Assembly (NCBI GenBank): GCA_905250025.1
Contig: CAJNOJ010000402.1
Coordinates: 1-64,000 of the forward strand
From: Adineta ricciae
Lineage: Eukaryota; Rotifera; Eurotatoria; Adinetida; Adinetidae
DNA length: 64,000 nucleotides
Direction of reading: 5' to 3'
Shown: positions 45,692 through 57,168 of the stretch, in pieces
Layout: every line of letters begins with the position of its first letter
How positions within the stretch are numbered: the stretch's first letter is position 1
Position numbers and translations under genes: made by a program
Notes under the pieces: model-generated
What the model was told of the DNA's origin: nothing
What the model saw: the letters and a program-made list of their open reading frames with translations, nothing else
Database searches by the model: none

Positions 45692-48600
45692 AGATGAAGA
45701 CAAATTAAATCAACTTTTATATCCTGTGGGAATTTGTGTTGATAAAAACCAAACTGTTTTTATTGCGGATTTCGTAACTGATCGAAGTGTTTCGATGGAA
45801 ATAGAATGAAGAGAAAGGAACAATTGTTGTAGACAGAAATGAAAGCAGGGCCGAATGGATCATTTAAATTAAACAAAATCAACAGAAAATTCTCATTCAG
45901 AATATTTTCTGCTCGAATTGAACAAAAGTTAAATTTGGATTAGAGTTTGGAACATTAGTGGCCGGTGGAAATAATCTGAATCAATTGAATCATCTTGCAG
46001 AGATCTTTGTTGATGAGTTGGATCAAGTTTGTGTTGCCGATAGAGGAAATGATCGAATCTTGAGATTTAGTTTAATGATTGGAATGAACGAAAAAGACTT
46101 TTTTCATTCTATTTCCTTTTTTGCCATTTTTCTTATAAATTGATTTAAATCGCTGGTTCGTATACAGTAAATATATGAGCTTTTATCACCATTGAAACAG
46201 GTGAAAAACTATTTCTCTCCTCCACAGTCAATGTTCGTGTAATATGAATAGCAAAATCGTATGTAAGAAATTAGATAACAACTGCTTCTCGCCTATAAGA
46301 CGCACACATACAACAAAGCCGGACTTAGTGATCTAATCTGATATTCTCATGAAACTGTTGAGAGAAAAAAAGTTACCAGATGGTTTATGGGTTTCATTTT
46401 GATTCTCTAAATCTTCAATTATGGTCATATTTAATAAATTTTCATGTAGTGTCTCAATATTGACCACGTTCAAATACTGTTCATAAGTTTCATGACTTTG
46501 ATAAACATCAGAAAGGAAAAGTTAATATTTGTCTTTTATTTCTCATTCACACAGGAAAGAATATTGTGCATATGAATAATGAAAGGAAACTTGCTATGAG
46601 CAAATCTAATCTTCTGACGATCAGCAATCATCTCAAAATGGTCGTTATTGCAGTTCTGATGTTCCCCATCATGAGAATATCAGGTAGTCATCTGTATTAT
46701 TCATCTAATCTGAGAATGAAGGAGCTTCTCTTACAGCAGTTTCATACAACCAACCGAAGTTTTGTTCAACAGTTGAATGGAATGCAGATGGACCTATTTT
46801 CGCATTTGATAAATCACCTGACGAAAGATACCTGGTTCTATGTATCGATACGAGCAATACGATATACATTGTTTCTGAAGAGAAAGCTGAAATTCTACTT
46901 TTGTTTCGGAATCATACTTCGTTCAAGTCAATCAGATATCCATATCAGGCAAAACTATCTTCGACATTCGTGATCATCAATGGTGATATGCACACAAGTT
47001 ATGAGAACAGAAAAATCGAGAAATGGCTAGCGAGTACAAATGAATTCGTTCGAGTAATTGATACTAAATCAACTTGCTTTGATCTTTACATCGATATCGA
47101 GAATAATTTATATTGTTCGATGCTTCATGCGAATAAAGTTGCAAAGAAATCATTGGACGAAGTGAAAGTGACACTTGTATAGCTGGCACAACCTCTGTTG
47201 GTTTTGCTTCGCACCAACTGAATGGCCCGACAGGAATTTTTGTTGATACAAAGTTGGATTTATATGTGGCAGATCGTTTCAACGGTCGAATTCAATTGTT
47301 CCACTGGAACGAAATCAATGGGAAAACAGTGGTAGGCGCAAGCTCATCAGATATTATTATTTCGCTCTTTCATCCTTATTTAGTGACACTCGATTCGAAG
47401 AAATATCTATTTATTGTAGATCGCGGTAACAATTGTATAGTTGGATCAGAATCAAATCGATTTTGATGTTTACTTGAATGTGATAAGGAAACGAACACAA
47501 TGCTCCATGGAACATCTAAACCGAAAAAACTGAGTTTCGATGTGTTTGGAAATTTATTTGTTTCTGACCGGGACGGTTCTCGAATACAAACATTTGATTT
47601 ACAAATCGATTCTCGTGGTAAGCTTCGCAAAATTCAAGAAAATATTTCAAGACGAAGAACAAGCTCTGTTGTTAATAAAAAAAATGTTGGCATAGATTTA
47701 GTGGCGTAACCAGAAAAATGTGGGTGCCCGGGCGTCGCCCTGCACATTTTAGAAACTCCCTGACAATAGTAAAAATATATTCTATGGCTCACTCAACTCT
47801 TCCATTCTCTGTTCCCCTACAATTAAGACAGAGGCAAAACAATATATTTTATTATTCTTTTAAATAAGGCCTAGCAAAAACAAGAAAGAGAAAAACTCAA
47901 CAGTGCCTATTTCTGCATTATTCAATTGTTTCTATGTTATATAGAGAAAATATCAATAATCTTTTCCTAATTGATACAAACATCTTTTTCAGATGCAAAT
48001 ACTGATAAATCAGTAACTTTGAGCCTCCTGTCCCGCATGCTACTATCCAAAACACTTCGGATTACCTTAATTCTTCTGAAAGTTCGTTCGGTTGTAGTAG
48101 ACACTGTTAGAACTGTCATAGCTTTAATAAGAAGTAATATAATAATTAGAAATGCATGTTGTATTGGAAATATTTCACGATACAAACTAATCACTTCTGT
48201 GAATTTTGATGGTTACAAGGTTGTCCTCCATTCACTACTTGTGGTTCAGTATTTAAAGATAAATTTCACTTTTTAATTTTGTTCATGAAGTTTCCATTTC
48301 TTATATTTCGAAAAATGTCGAGCTATTAGGTGCTAATGATGAAATACAATGAAGATTTTCACTATTTCTTCTGCAAAAGTGACTATTCATCGCAAGTAGA
48401 ATTCAGTCAATTATTAAATACTGATAGATTAAATTTATTTCTATTATTAATTTCTTCGCCTTGCTCGATAAAATATAATCGGACTCTTAATTATCGTAAT
48501 AGAAATTTTTTCAGTTTCGCTTTTTTTCAATTCAGTATATAAATATCAATCAAGTTTATATTTACTAGAGAAATTGATAATGTCATCATGTATCTTAGAA

Positions 48601-49161
48601 AGCTCCACTTCATGACTATATTCATTAGTCTGAGTAATTATAACATTAATCAAAATATGAGGATGTGTCAAAATTGACATATTTAGCTAGATTATACTGT
48701 AAATATCATTCATAAACTGTTTTTAAGAATTATTGAACATATCAAAAAGATCAACGCTTCACTACCAATTATTACTTGATTTTTCTCGGTGCCCGGGCTA
48801 GCCCGCCCCTGGTTACGCCACTACATAGATTGAAAATAGCACGGATCATGAGTAATTATCATCTTGGTTTGTTCTAGTGCATGTTTCGCCCACAATTCAG
48901 GCAGGGTATTCTTCGGTTTTAAAAAATGATCATCCATTATTCTCACGTATTTTGTTCTATCCTCCAAACTATTGCTACGCAGCTATAGAAGTAGCTGTCA
49001 GCAAGACTGATGTTTATGTTCTCGCTGCTGACAGTATCATTGATCTTTATAGTCATGTATACAAAGATCATTTTCATCGATATAATACGCCAAAAAATCT
49101 AATTGCATGGTTTGGCAAATGTTGTAATAAAGATCAATTTAAATTCACGCTTGAACTGTAA
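45692..49161 (+). pseudogene. NHL-repeat beta-propeller gene, decayed
   Basis: NHL-type repeats read in several frames: LLYPVGICVDKNQTVFIADF, EIFVDELDQVCVADRGNDRI, YIDIENNLYCSMLHANKV, GIFVDTKLDLYVADRFNGRI, YLFIVDRGNNCIVG and LSFDVFGNLFVSDRDGSRI. After the hAT insertion (47699-48823), a C-terminal beta-rich domain (48877-49161, PLFSRILFYPPNYCYAAI ... VYVLAADS) closes the protein. Frame shifts and stops occur (for example after VSMEIE and SESNRF). NHL propellers mediate protein or RNA binding. This architecture is common in bdelloid genomes; here it is clearly inactive. Confidence 0.8.
47699..48823 (-). mobile_element. hAT transposon, internally deleted (1.1 kb)
   Basis: The terminal inverted repeat TAGTGGCGTAACCAG / CTGGTTACGCCACTA is flanked by a perfect 8-bp duplication CATAGATT (47691-47698 and 48824-48831). 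Minus-strand frame 47967-48194 encodes VSTTTERTFRRIKVIRSVL, followed by RDRRLKVTDLS. This is the hallmark of the C-terminal hAT dimerisation domain. The catalytic core is missing. The CAGTGGCGTA-type end recalls the Zaphod/Tip100 branch of hAT elements. Confidence 0.92.
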
Positions 49162-50426
49162 ACCAACACGAAATATGTACTGGTCGTAACCATGGAAATG
49201 AACTAACATGCACATGTTCGTAAAACGATCATCTTTGTAATAGTAGAATATGATTATGCACAACTTATGTTAAAGTATCTGACTGACACAATAGTTGATT
49301 TTATTTTCTCTAAATAGACGTTGAGTTACCTGTTAAATCAATCTACTCATCTGCATTCACAAAAGATCATCCAACATATAATCGAATTTCCTCTGTACAA
49401 ATCAAGAAATTCTTTTGTGAAGTAATACAAATAAGCGTGGCTGAAAGTGGCTTTTATGCATTTTCTATCAACAGCATCATGGGTGGGTGGGTGAGGGTGT
49501 GGGTGGGGTGAAAACTTTTTATGATTGGAACCGATAGAGCTTGTCGAGTTGTACTTGGAACCAGTGTTGGTTTGATTGGAACCTACGCTGAAACGAATCC
49601 GCTCAATAAAATGTCGAATCCTGCCCGATGGTATCCTACGTATCAGTTCTGTCATTCTGCTTATTCTCGCAACACTCCGCTTTTGAAAGCTATTATTGAC
49701 GAATAAAAACGTTTTTGAGTAAACAAAGACTTTTTGATAAGAGAAAAAAACGATGAATATAATAATGAACAATAACATGAGAATGTGGATCGAAGTAAGG
49801 ATAGTTAACTATAGGGTAACCGAATTCATGTCTTCACTCTCACTCTCACACCATTTCATACGTCATATTCTTCGCAAGCGCATTGACTAACATTCTCACT
49901 CTAAAGATCCTCCTTAGTAATCTCATCAGTATGTATGGATTAGCTTTATATTGTTATAATATAAATGTGGAAACTTCGGATTTCATCCGAAAGTTATGTG
50001 TACTACAAAAAGTGTATGGAACCAATTACTTGCTCTGGATTAATATCTTCAAATCAAAAATACTATGAAGTATTTTTTTAATAAACGCAATTTGTTTTAA
50101 CCATTGTCCATTCGAAAGGATTTGAGATGGAGACAGCTCATGTTTGAACTCGCTATCATCATATGCATATAACAGCCACTTTTCAATTAAACTCGATATT
50201 TATTGTTCACTGTTGAGCTAATGGACTTTGACAGATAAATCGAGTGTGATGAAGAGATAAAGTCTTCTACTAGTCTGTTTTGATATTAAGAAACAGACTT
50301 TTCATTTAGAAAAAATTTCCAAAAGAGTGGTTTTTGAATTTAATTTCGATAATACTATCAAGACTAATCAATTTGTGGGTCAAGTTCGAATAATCAGCGA
50401 TTTAATTGAAAGCTCATCCTTTATAA
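49162..50426. other. Intergenic; G-rich tract
   Basis: No gene recognised. A plus-strand G-rich tract at 49481-49510 (GGGTGGGTGGGTGAGGGTGT, then GGGTGGGG) fits a G-quadruplex motif and contains TGTGGG. Confidence 0.55.
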
Positions 50427-51024
50427 CTATGCAAAAATAAAGACTATTCCGTACGATTAGAAACAAGAGCTGAATATCCTGTTCGAGCATTCGATTCAGT
50501 CTATGCTCGGACACGTACGACTGGAGACGGAAATTGTTTATATAGTTCTCTTTCGATACTGAGTGTCGGTTCTGAGAAACTAACACATTCGATGAGATTG
50601 TTGGCAGTTTATGCAATGATAACTAATAGGAACTATTTCCAAAAACTTTGTAGCATACTAGGATACACCTTTGAAGAGCAGCTGGAAAAAACTGCCACAC
50701 ATACAATATGGGGAAGAGAAGTGCAAATTCAAGCTCTCTCTATCGCACTACGTCGTCCTATATATTCATATATAAAGTTTAACAATAATCCGGACCCAAA
50801 AAACACAGTTTGTTCCGTCAAATATTAATCTACACGAATTAATTCATCGATTTGATGAAGGGACAGCAGGTGGCCATTTAATATATCTTGGATATAAATA
50901 CGACGGAAAGAAAATAGGACTTTGCATTTATTACAACGGTACACATTATGATGCTCGTTTGCCTTTTCAAGCTAATCCTCCTCAGTTTGTACCACATTTC
51001 GACTTAATAAACATGAGTTTGTAA
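50427..51024 (+). pseudogene. OTU-family cysteine protease relic
   Basis: An open frame from 50427 reads YARTRTTGDGNCLYSSLS, the OTU active-site block (Asp ... Gly-Asn-Cys). It continues through WGREVQIQALSIALRRPIYS to about 50810. There the frame shifts at an A-run (CCCAAAAAACAC) and resumes as TQFVPSNINLHELIHRF, GGHLIYLGY and NGTHYDARL, containing the catalytic His. It stops at 51024. The catalytic Cys and His are both kept. No ATG heads the frame. OTU enzymes remove ubiquitin; they also occur inside retroelements. A single-base sequencing error could explain the shift. Confidence 0.7.
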
Positions 51025-51945
51025 TATATAGAAGAATTCATTGCAGATATAGAAAATCGATCAACATAGATTTTGCGTTTAATCAAGTAGTTACTTGTGT
51101 GGAACTAACTCCTCGCCACGTCCTACGGGACCAAAGGAGGGCATCTGCAGGGCCTAAGGGGTGGATCCTCAATGCGCTCAAGGATGATTTGTTTCGAGAC
51201 TTTGATAAGCAAAAGCTCGATGACATTGATTAAAGCAAAAGATTATCTGGGTGAACCTTACCCAACCCTACCTTTCCTCCTCTTTCTATCGGCTTCAACT
51301 TCACGTCGCCTTTTTTATATGTGTAGAAAATCTGGGACATTATTTTGTAAGTCAGTAGTAGCACAGCCGATCGGGCTCATCTTCGAATTTGTCTGCGACA
51401 TTGACAATATACTGCTATCTCCTAAATTTCATGACAGTTGGATTATTCTTTCAGGAGTTATCGGATTAACGGCCAGACGGACCTACTGACCCGTTCTATA
51501 GTATACTCACTTTTTGAGTACACAAAAACCAGCATGCAAAGTTTGACAACCTTATCTGCCATAGAATCACTTGGATGATAACTCACGGACACCAACCTTA
51601 TCCATCTCCTTGCGGGCTCCTTAACAATCCATCTACCCTTCCATATGCCCACAAAAGTAGTACGGAAGGTTTGGCGTACAGTCTTCACACGAAATCGCGT
51701 GGGTGAAATTGCATCCACACCATCCTTACCCACCCTCGTTACTGATCCACTAACTCTCTTTCGATGTTTCCCTACATTCACAGAAGTACTATGAAAGATT
51801 TCGTGATTTTTTCTGATGCAAAATCGCTTGGGTGAAATTCCACCCAGATCTCACCCAGGCCTACACCTTCACTGGCCAATCAGCATTTTTCTGGATCCAA
51901 AGAAACAGTACAGAAGGTTTCGTGGCCATAGCTGATACAAAAAGT
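51025..51945. repeat. Degenerate minisatellite-like region
   Basis: GC-richer than its neighbours. From about 51510 a diverged unit of about 125 bp recurs. The anchor (C)AGTA-x-x-GAAGGTTT(C/G)G appears near 51655, 51783 and 51903 with a weaker form near 51530. A GGGTGAAATT(C/G)CA(C/T)CCA block follows at about 51700 and 51830. The array ends at the N at 51946. 51025-51510 shows nothing recognisable. Confidence 0.6.
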
Positions 51946-51946
51946 N

Positions 51947-52225
51947 TAATATGGGAGCACCCAAGTTGCTCTGCTAAACACCGCGTAGTCAATCGAGGAT
52001 CTTCTTCAATAAGCTGCTTTAAAACATCCATATCCACCTGTAGCGGTCTTCCGGTGTGAGGTAAATCGTCGAGTTCGAAGTTACCGTTCTTGAACCGATG
52101 AAACCAATGCTGCGCCGTACGGATGGAGAGTACATCCTTGCCTATCGTGCTACATATGTTGCTTTGCGCCCCAAACGGAATTCATGAAGCAGAAGCAGTC
52201 GGAGCTCTCTACGAGATATATTCAT
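51947..52225 (-). mobile_element. mariner transposase N-terminal fragment
   Basis: Minus-strand ATG at 52225 opens MNISRRELRLLLLHEFRLGR. After one frame disturbance come TAQHWFHRFKNGNFELDDLP, HTGRP and EDPRLTTRCLAEQLGCSH. This is the paired helix-turn-helix region of mariner/Mos1-type transposases (HTH_48 plus the GRP linker). The frame ends at the N (51946), beyond which the sequence is unrelated. No catalytic DDD region or terminal repeat is present. Confidence 0.8.
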
Positions 52226-52393
52226 CTCTAATTCGTGATCAACATCCATGTCCATAGTTTTGTTGTTGTCCGAAAGATATTCGTACCCCCTATATATATC
52301 TTTAGTATGGAAACTTCTAGAACTTTCCCGACTGTTCTAAGAAATTTTCGAAAGAAACGCAAGAAATTTCTTACCAACCCAATAGATACGGAT

Positions 52394-52990
52394 GATAAAG
52401 AAACAATAATATTAACGAAGCATAACACTCATTTTCGTTTGATAGTCGTATACTGGTTTCAAGCCGTAACTGATAACAAGAAATTTCATGTGTTCGAAAC
52501 AAAATTTGTAATCAATGTGGCATTACTGATTGAATTACATCCAGCAGCACATTAAAACACTAACACTACTCATAAAAAAGTTCATTAAAAATTTTAACTA
52601 TTTCAATTAAAGATTTTCTTTCGTGAATTCTTCGTTTTTGGTACATATTGACAATAAAGCCGGAAGTATAACATCCAGCCGACAAAAAATCTTCATATAC
52701 CCTTTTCAAAAGGAATTTCCAAATAAAGTCAAACGTTATCATCAGTTTTAAATGAAATCGTACCGTCTAATGAAATTACTTCTAACGGTTTCCGTAAATG
52801 AGAAATCCTGCTTGATGCACATAGACTAAAAATCTAGAGTTTCGAATTGTGTAGATATATTGAAGAAAAATACGATTGATGGTACAGGTACTTCACAGAT
52901 CAATGAACCAGAATAACGAGTTAGCTTCGTTCGGAAAGGTTTTAAATCTTCCCATAGCGTTCAGTTTGATTAATTATTTACTGTATACAT
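52394..52990 (+). repeat. 0.6-kb direct repeat, copy b
   Basis: Near-identical copy of 24209-24807. It continues to the right into TGGGACATCG..., whereas copy a ends at an N. Confidence 0.85.
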
Positions 52991-53728
52991 GGGACATCGA
53001 AAAATTGTTGTTCAATTCTCCCACTAATAATCATAATTTCAATACCTACAAAAAATGAAACTTTGCATGTTCGAAATTTTTTTATCGCTTAGAAAACATT
53101 TAATTGTTTTCAGAAACTATCCTATTCTATTGTTGTTGCCAACTCCAATCAAGTTAAAATAGAAACTTAAGAAATTGAGCAACTTCGTTTTATTTATGAT
53201 TACTGTACCAGATGCATGTTCAAATGAACAATCTATTAACCAACCTAGTCGATATAACGCATTACATGTTTTCCTATATAGGAGCAATGCAATCTACTTT
53301 ATCCAATATCGCTGCAATATATAAAAATACCAACTTCATCACAATCTCCCATTTCACAGCTCACTTTTAGGGCTTAAATTCCATAATAGCAACAAACAAC
53401 AATATTTATTTGTGAACATTGATTGAATATACATTTATTCAAGCCCGGAGAGATTCAACAGCGCGATATCACACGCGCTTGTGGACTAAGAGTCTCCTTC
53501 GGAAATTGTATTGCGTTGCTCACATGTTTTCCGATACAAAAACATCTGGACATCCGTATAAGAAGTCTTCACCTAATTTCCAATCTGAGAAATCGCAGTA
53601 TAGGGGCATCAGAAAATTTTTTTGAACAGTTATTTATCTTGTCAAGAGATATAAAGGCAAATTTGAATTTCCGGGAAAACGCTATAACGCATCAAATCAA
53701 AAAAATTTTGCTAAAGAGTGTTCTTGAC
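52991..53728. other. Intergenic
   Basis: Open frames at 53419-53740 are in two overlapping registers without recognisable features. No gene is supported. Confidence 0.45.
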
Positions 53729-55705
53729 TCAATTTGGTGATTGTAAACGAAAATTGTCAAATTGTACGTAGTCCCAAGATGATCCAATTGCAGCCCATCC
53801 AGAAGAACTAGATGCATTCAATTCACATCGACCAACTGCATCACCATTAACATATCCTATTGAATAATCTTGTAAAACAACAAGTGTCAATGTATACCAA
53901 GTGCCAGCTACAATAGAAACCATTCCAGAAGCAACTGGATTTTTAATCTGCGTATTATTAGTTATTTGCCAGAATCCATTATTAGTTGTACTGACACTGA
54001 ATACAATGCCAGGACTTCCAGTACCACAACCTCCTTGTGATACTCCTAAAGCAACGAAAGCAGTTCCATTTTTCTCAATCGTAACATCCACACTAACATT
54101 TAAAGGTTGTTTCCAACTAGAATTACCAATAATAGTATATGGATAGATTGCTTCATCGCACCAATTAATAGTTGTTTCAGGTACCATTTGTCTCATAGTT
54201 TTACCACGAGTGCTTGCTGTATCTATGATTTCCCATGAGCCTGTCTGATCAGAAAAATATGGTGCTTCACTGGATACCTGATGTTTGTCAAAATTATCTG
54301 CATATGGTAATGGAAATGGTTGAGATGGTGGAGCTTCGTAAGCACCTTTTGTACCGTTAATTGTTGAAAGAGTATAAAGTACACCAACTGGTAATTGAAT
54401 TGTAAATTCTCCACTATCTAAAGTAACGATTCCTTTGTAGGTGAAGGCTTGATCTACATCCAATATATTGAGATCCGTGAAGAAAACATATAATTTAGTA
54501 ATATGACTAAAAGAATTGTCGAGTTGGAAAGTTGCTGTTTGATTAGTTGTATTATAGTATACCGTACTCGAATGTGCACATTGAGAACGATCACGATCCA
54601 TCGTTTCGATAATGATAGTCAATTGTTGACCAGTTGGATCGGTTAAAGAGACATAACTACCACCATTATCGAGCAATCCAACACCTGATTGATGTTTCAA
54701 AAAGGACCATCCCGCTTTGGTAAACTGTCCCCAATGTGCTGATACCCATAGAAGTCGTCCAATTTGATAATGTCCTGACCATGGTTCATTAGCACGTAGT
54801 ATTCCAACACCACCCCATGGTAATCCATCATAGAATGAATTAATTAAATCCCAAGCAATAGTTGCAGTTAAATTCGCACGAACGTAATTTTGATTCAATG
54901 ATCTTGCCCAACATAGAGAACCGGTATCATAATCGAGTGACATATCTTCACTTGACCATTGAATTTTGTCAAGAGCAGCACATTCTTTTGGTATAGATGA
55001 ACCAACATAATGCGCTCCAATAACATCAACGGCAGCTAACCATTCAGGATCTTTAGCTAAAGTGTCGCAAAAATCCCACCATGAATCATGACCGACAATC
55101 TTTGTTTTGAGCCCAGCTGCAGCGATTGCTGCTTTGAGTGTGAGTGTATATCCTTTGTTCCAATCACGTTCATTCCAAATTCCTACGTAATCAATATCCA
55201 GATTGTAATATTTCTTTGCACCTAAAAGCCAATTTATAGTATATCTAACAGTACTATTAGTCCAAGGCGATTTTGTTCCTTCACCGACCCAACCAGGAAA
55301 TCCCCAACTGAGAGCATATAAAGTGATGTTTGGATTTCTTCGTTTTGCTTCCACCATGGTATTCCATTCATAACCTCGTCGATAATTTTCATCATCAGCT
55401 GTATGCATATGAGAAGGTTCTGTTCCATCAGTTGATTGCACATCACCACCAATTTCAACTTTAAGTATATGTAACGAAGCACCAAACCCTGGTAAAAATA
55501 AATAATCCATTATTTGACTATACCATTTGCTTTCATAATCTGCAAGTAAACGTGTAACACAACCACCGCCACTCAATCCACCAACACCATCGAAACGTTT
55601 ACTTAATCCCGTTGCTTTACTCACAGTATATGTGAATAATGCATCCGACATTGAAAAAAGTGCTACGAATACACTAACTATAAATACAGCTTTGACCAGT
55701 ATCAT
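53729..55705 (-). CDS. GALC: Galactocerebrosidase (GH59)
   Basis: 658 aa, a single uninterrupted exon, close to the length of animal GALC. It hydrolyses galactose from galactosylceramide and related lipids in the lysosome. Signal peptide about 1-22 (VKAVFIVSVFVALFSMSDA). The TIM-barrel starts at FDGVGGLSGGG. The general acid/base is Glu179 in IWNERDW and the nucleophile Glu253 in WSSEDMS, spaced as expected for the family. Further landmarks are ALSWGFPGW and NEPWSGHY. The C-terminal roughly 170 residues form a lectin-like beta-sandwich (FSVSTTNNGFW ... SSWDYVQFDNFRL). Many N-x-S/T sequons fit a secreted or lysosomal glycoprotein. No introns, unlike other genes here; origin by transfer or retrocopy cannot be judged from sequence alone. 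Confidence 0.96.
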   Translation of the reverse strand: MILVKAVFIVSVFVALFSMSDALFTYTVSKATGLSKRFDGVGGLSGGGCVTRLLADYESKWYSQIMDYLFLPGFGASLHILKVEIGGDVQSTDGTEPSHMHTADDENYRRGYEWNTMVEAKRRNPNITLYALSWGFPGWVGEGTKSPWTNSTVRYTINWLLGAKKYYNLDIDYVGIWNERDWNKGYTLTLKAAIAAAGLKTKIVGHDSWWDFCDTLAKDPEWLAAVDVIGAHYVGSSIPKECAALDKIQWSSEDMSLDYDTGSLCWARSLNQNYVRANLTATIAWDLINSFYDGLPWGGVGILRANEPWSGHYQIGRLLWVSAHWGQFTKAGWSFLKHQSGVGLLDNGGSYVSLTDPTGQQLTIIIETMDRDRSQCAHSSTVYYNTTNQTATFQLDNSFSHITKLYVFFTDLNILDVDQAFTYKGIVTLDSGEFTIQLPVGVLYTLSTINGTKGAYEAPPSQPFPLPYADNFDKHQVSSEAPYFSDQTGSWEIIDTASTRGKTMRQMVPETTINWCDEAIYPYTIIGNSSWKQPLNVSVDVTIEKNGTAFVALGVSQGGCGTGSPGIVFSVSTTNNGFWQITNNTQIKNPVASGMVSIVAGTWYTLTLVVLQDYSIGYVNGDAVGRCELNASSSSGWAAIGSSWDYVQFDNFRLQSPN

Positions 55706-57168
55706 TATCGTTGTTAATCTTTTTGAAAATATTCACTAAAATATACATCAAGTATTACCGGCAAAACTACTGTTACTTCTTACCTGTGATATCAAATATG
55801 AATACTTTATACAACGAATGAATTATTTAAATATAGAACTCGAAAAACATGAGTTGAAGGATAATATTGAGATAAATGTTTCATTACTGATAACAGGTAC
55901 TAAGAACGGCACACAGTCTTGTGCGTACCTTTTTTTCCACATTTCAAAAAAGAAATGTAAGGATATAACAACGATAAACTATTATCGTTATATAATTTTG
56001 CATCTAAATCATATTTCAAGCCTTTTTAAAAGTTGAAAATTTTTACTTTCAATTATTATCACGTCCTTTTTCATTTTGATAACAATACGATCTGTCAACA
56101 TTTTCTAAAATAATTCAAAATAAAAGTTATCGAATAGAAAAGAATTTTTCTGTCTTTCGAGGTTTTTCACATAGAATCGTACGAGACCATACATGGGTAT
56201 AGAGAAACGATTCATGTGCTTAACGCGAGTTTTTGTTGTCGATATATTAATCGTTTTAATGATAATGTATTTGGAAATCAATTTGATTGAATACACAATT
56301 CTGTCGCCAGTAACAAACATTGGCAATGAACTATGTTGACCCATCGAATTTAATAAATGACTATTCACCTGCCGAGGATTCAAACTTTACCTTTAACCAT
56401 CATCCCACAAGGTGTTAATAGTTCTACGATGTTGTGCAACTGTATAGAGTTCTCTTTTTGTTTGATGAAAGTCTAAACAATTCTAGTTATGAATAGAAAT
56501 ATCAACGTCCATATAATTCCTTGATTCGCACTTTGTATACATATACACTTCTAAGATATAATCATACGTGTTTATCAAATGCCTAAGGAAATCAAAGATC
56601 AAACTATCGCATAGACAAGATTAACATTTGCCAAATTCATCATTCTTAAAAAGCTCATCCCGTAACTAAAGGGTTAAATTTCTTTTTAAAGATTGCAACT
56701 AGAATTATCATTGTACAAACAGATCTAATAATAACATAAATTCAGTAAAGAAAAGACGATTTGAATTGACATTTCTATATGGTGATGTATATTTATTCTT
56801 TATGGTCTTTCAATAATAATTTTTATTATTGCAAGAGGAATTGAATTTGGTAATGATAAAACACCAAAATGGTCAACATCTGTTCTTACAGAATTTTTTG
56901 AATCGATTTTTTTAAACTCAACCAATCAAAGTAATTGTTTTGATATTTAAAGATCATTTGTCTGTCAATATTCTTTGCATTTTTTTATCGAAATTCAACG
57001 AATGATTAAAAAGCAATAGGTTTAATAACTTTTATGAGATCAAAGATGGATAATCCACTTGTTGATGGTTACGTCGAATTCACATGATTGAATAAAGAAA
57101 AAGAAAGGTGGTATTAGAAGTGTTTCTTCCTCGTCGTAATTTGAATATGATGCTACATCACGGCCTTA
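55706..57168. other. Intergenic upstream of GALC
   Basis: AT-rich, with no convincing gene. The minus frame 56105-56383 has no recognisable motif. The GALC promoter should lie just above 55705; no specific element is recognised. Confidence 0.5.

Larger units (their letters stand above)
39268..46331 (+). repeat. Direct duplication II, copy A (about 7 kb)
   Basis: Colinear with 57169-64000 (the latter truncated by the window end). The shared content is a small minus-strand gene, a three-exon secreted-protein gene, an F-box relic, a type II GPCR and the head of an NHL-repeat relic. Copy B carries an extra 1.3 kb (about 57555-58857). Copy A carries an extra hAT MITE and some further sequence near 42000-42240. 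Confidence 0.93.

Noticed and set aside
48877-49161. Plus frame after the hAT element considered as an independent gene
   Set aside because: It is the C-terminal domain of the NHL-repeat protein, displaced by the transposon.
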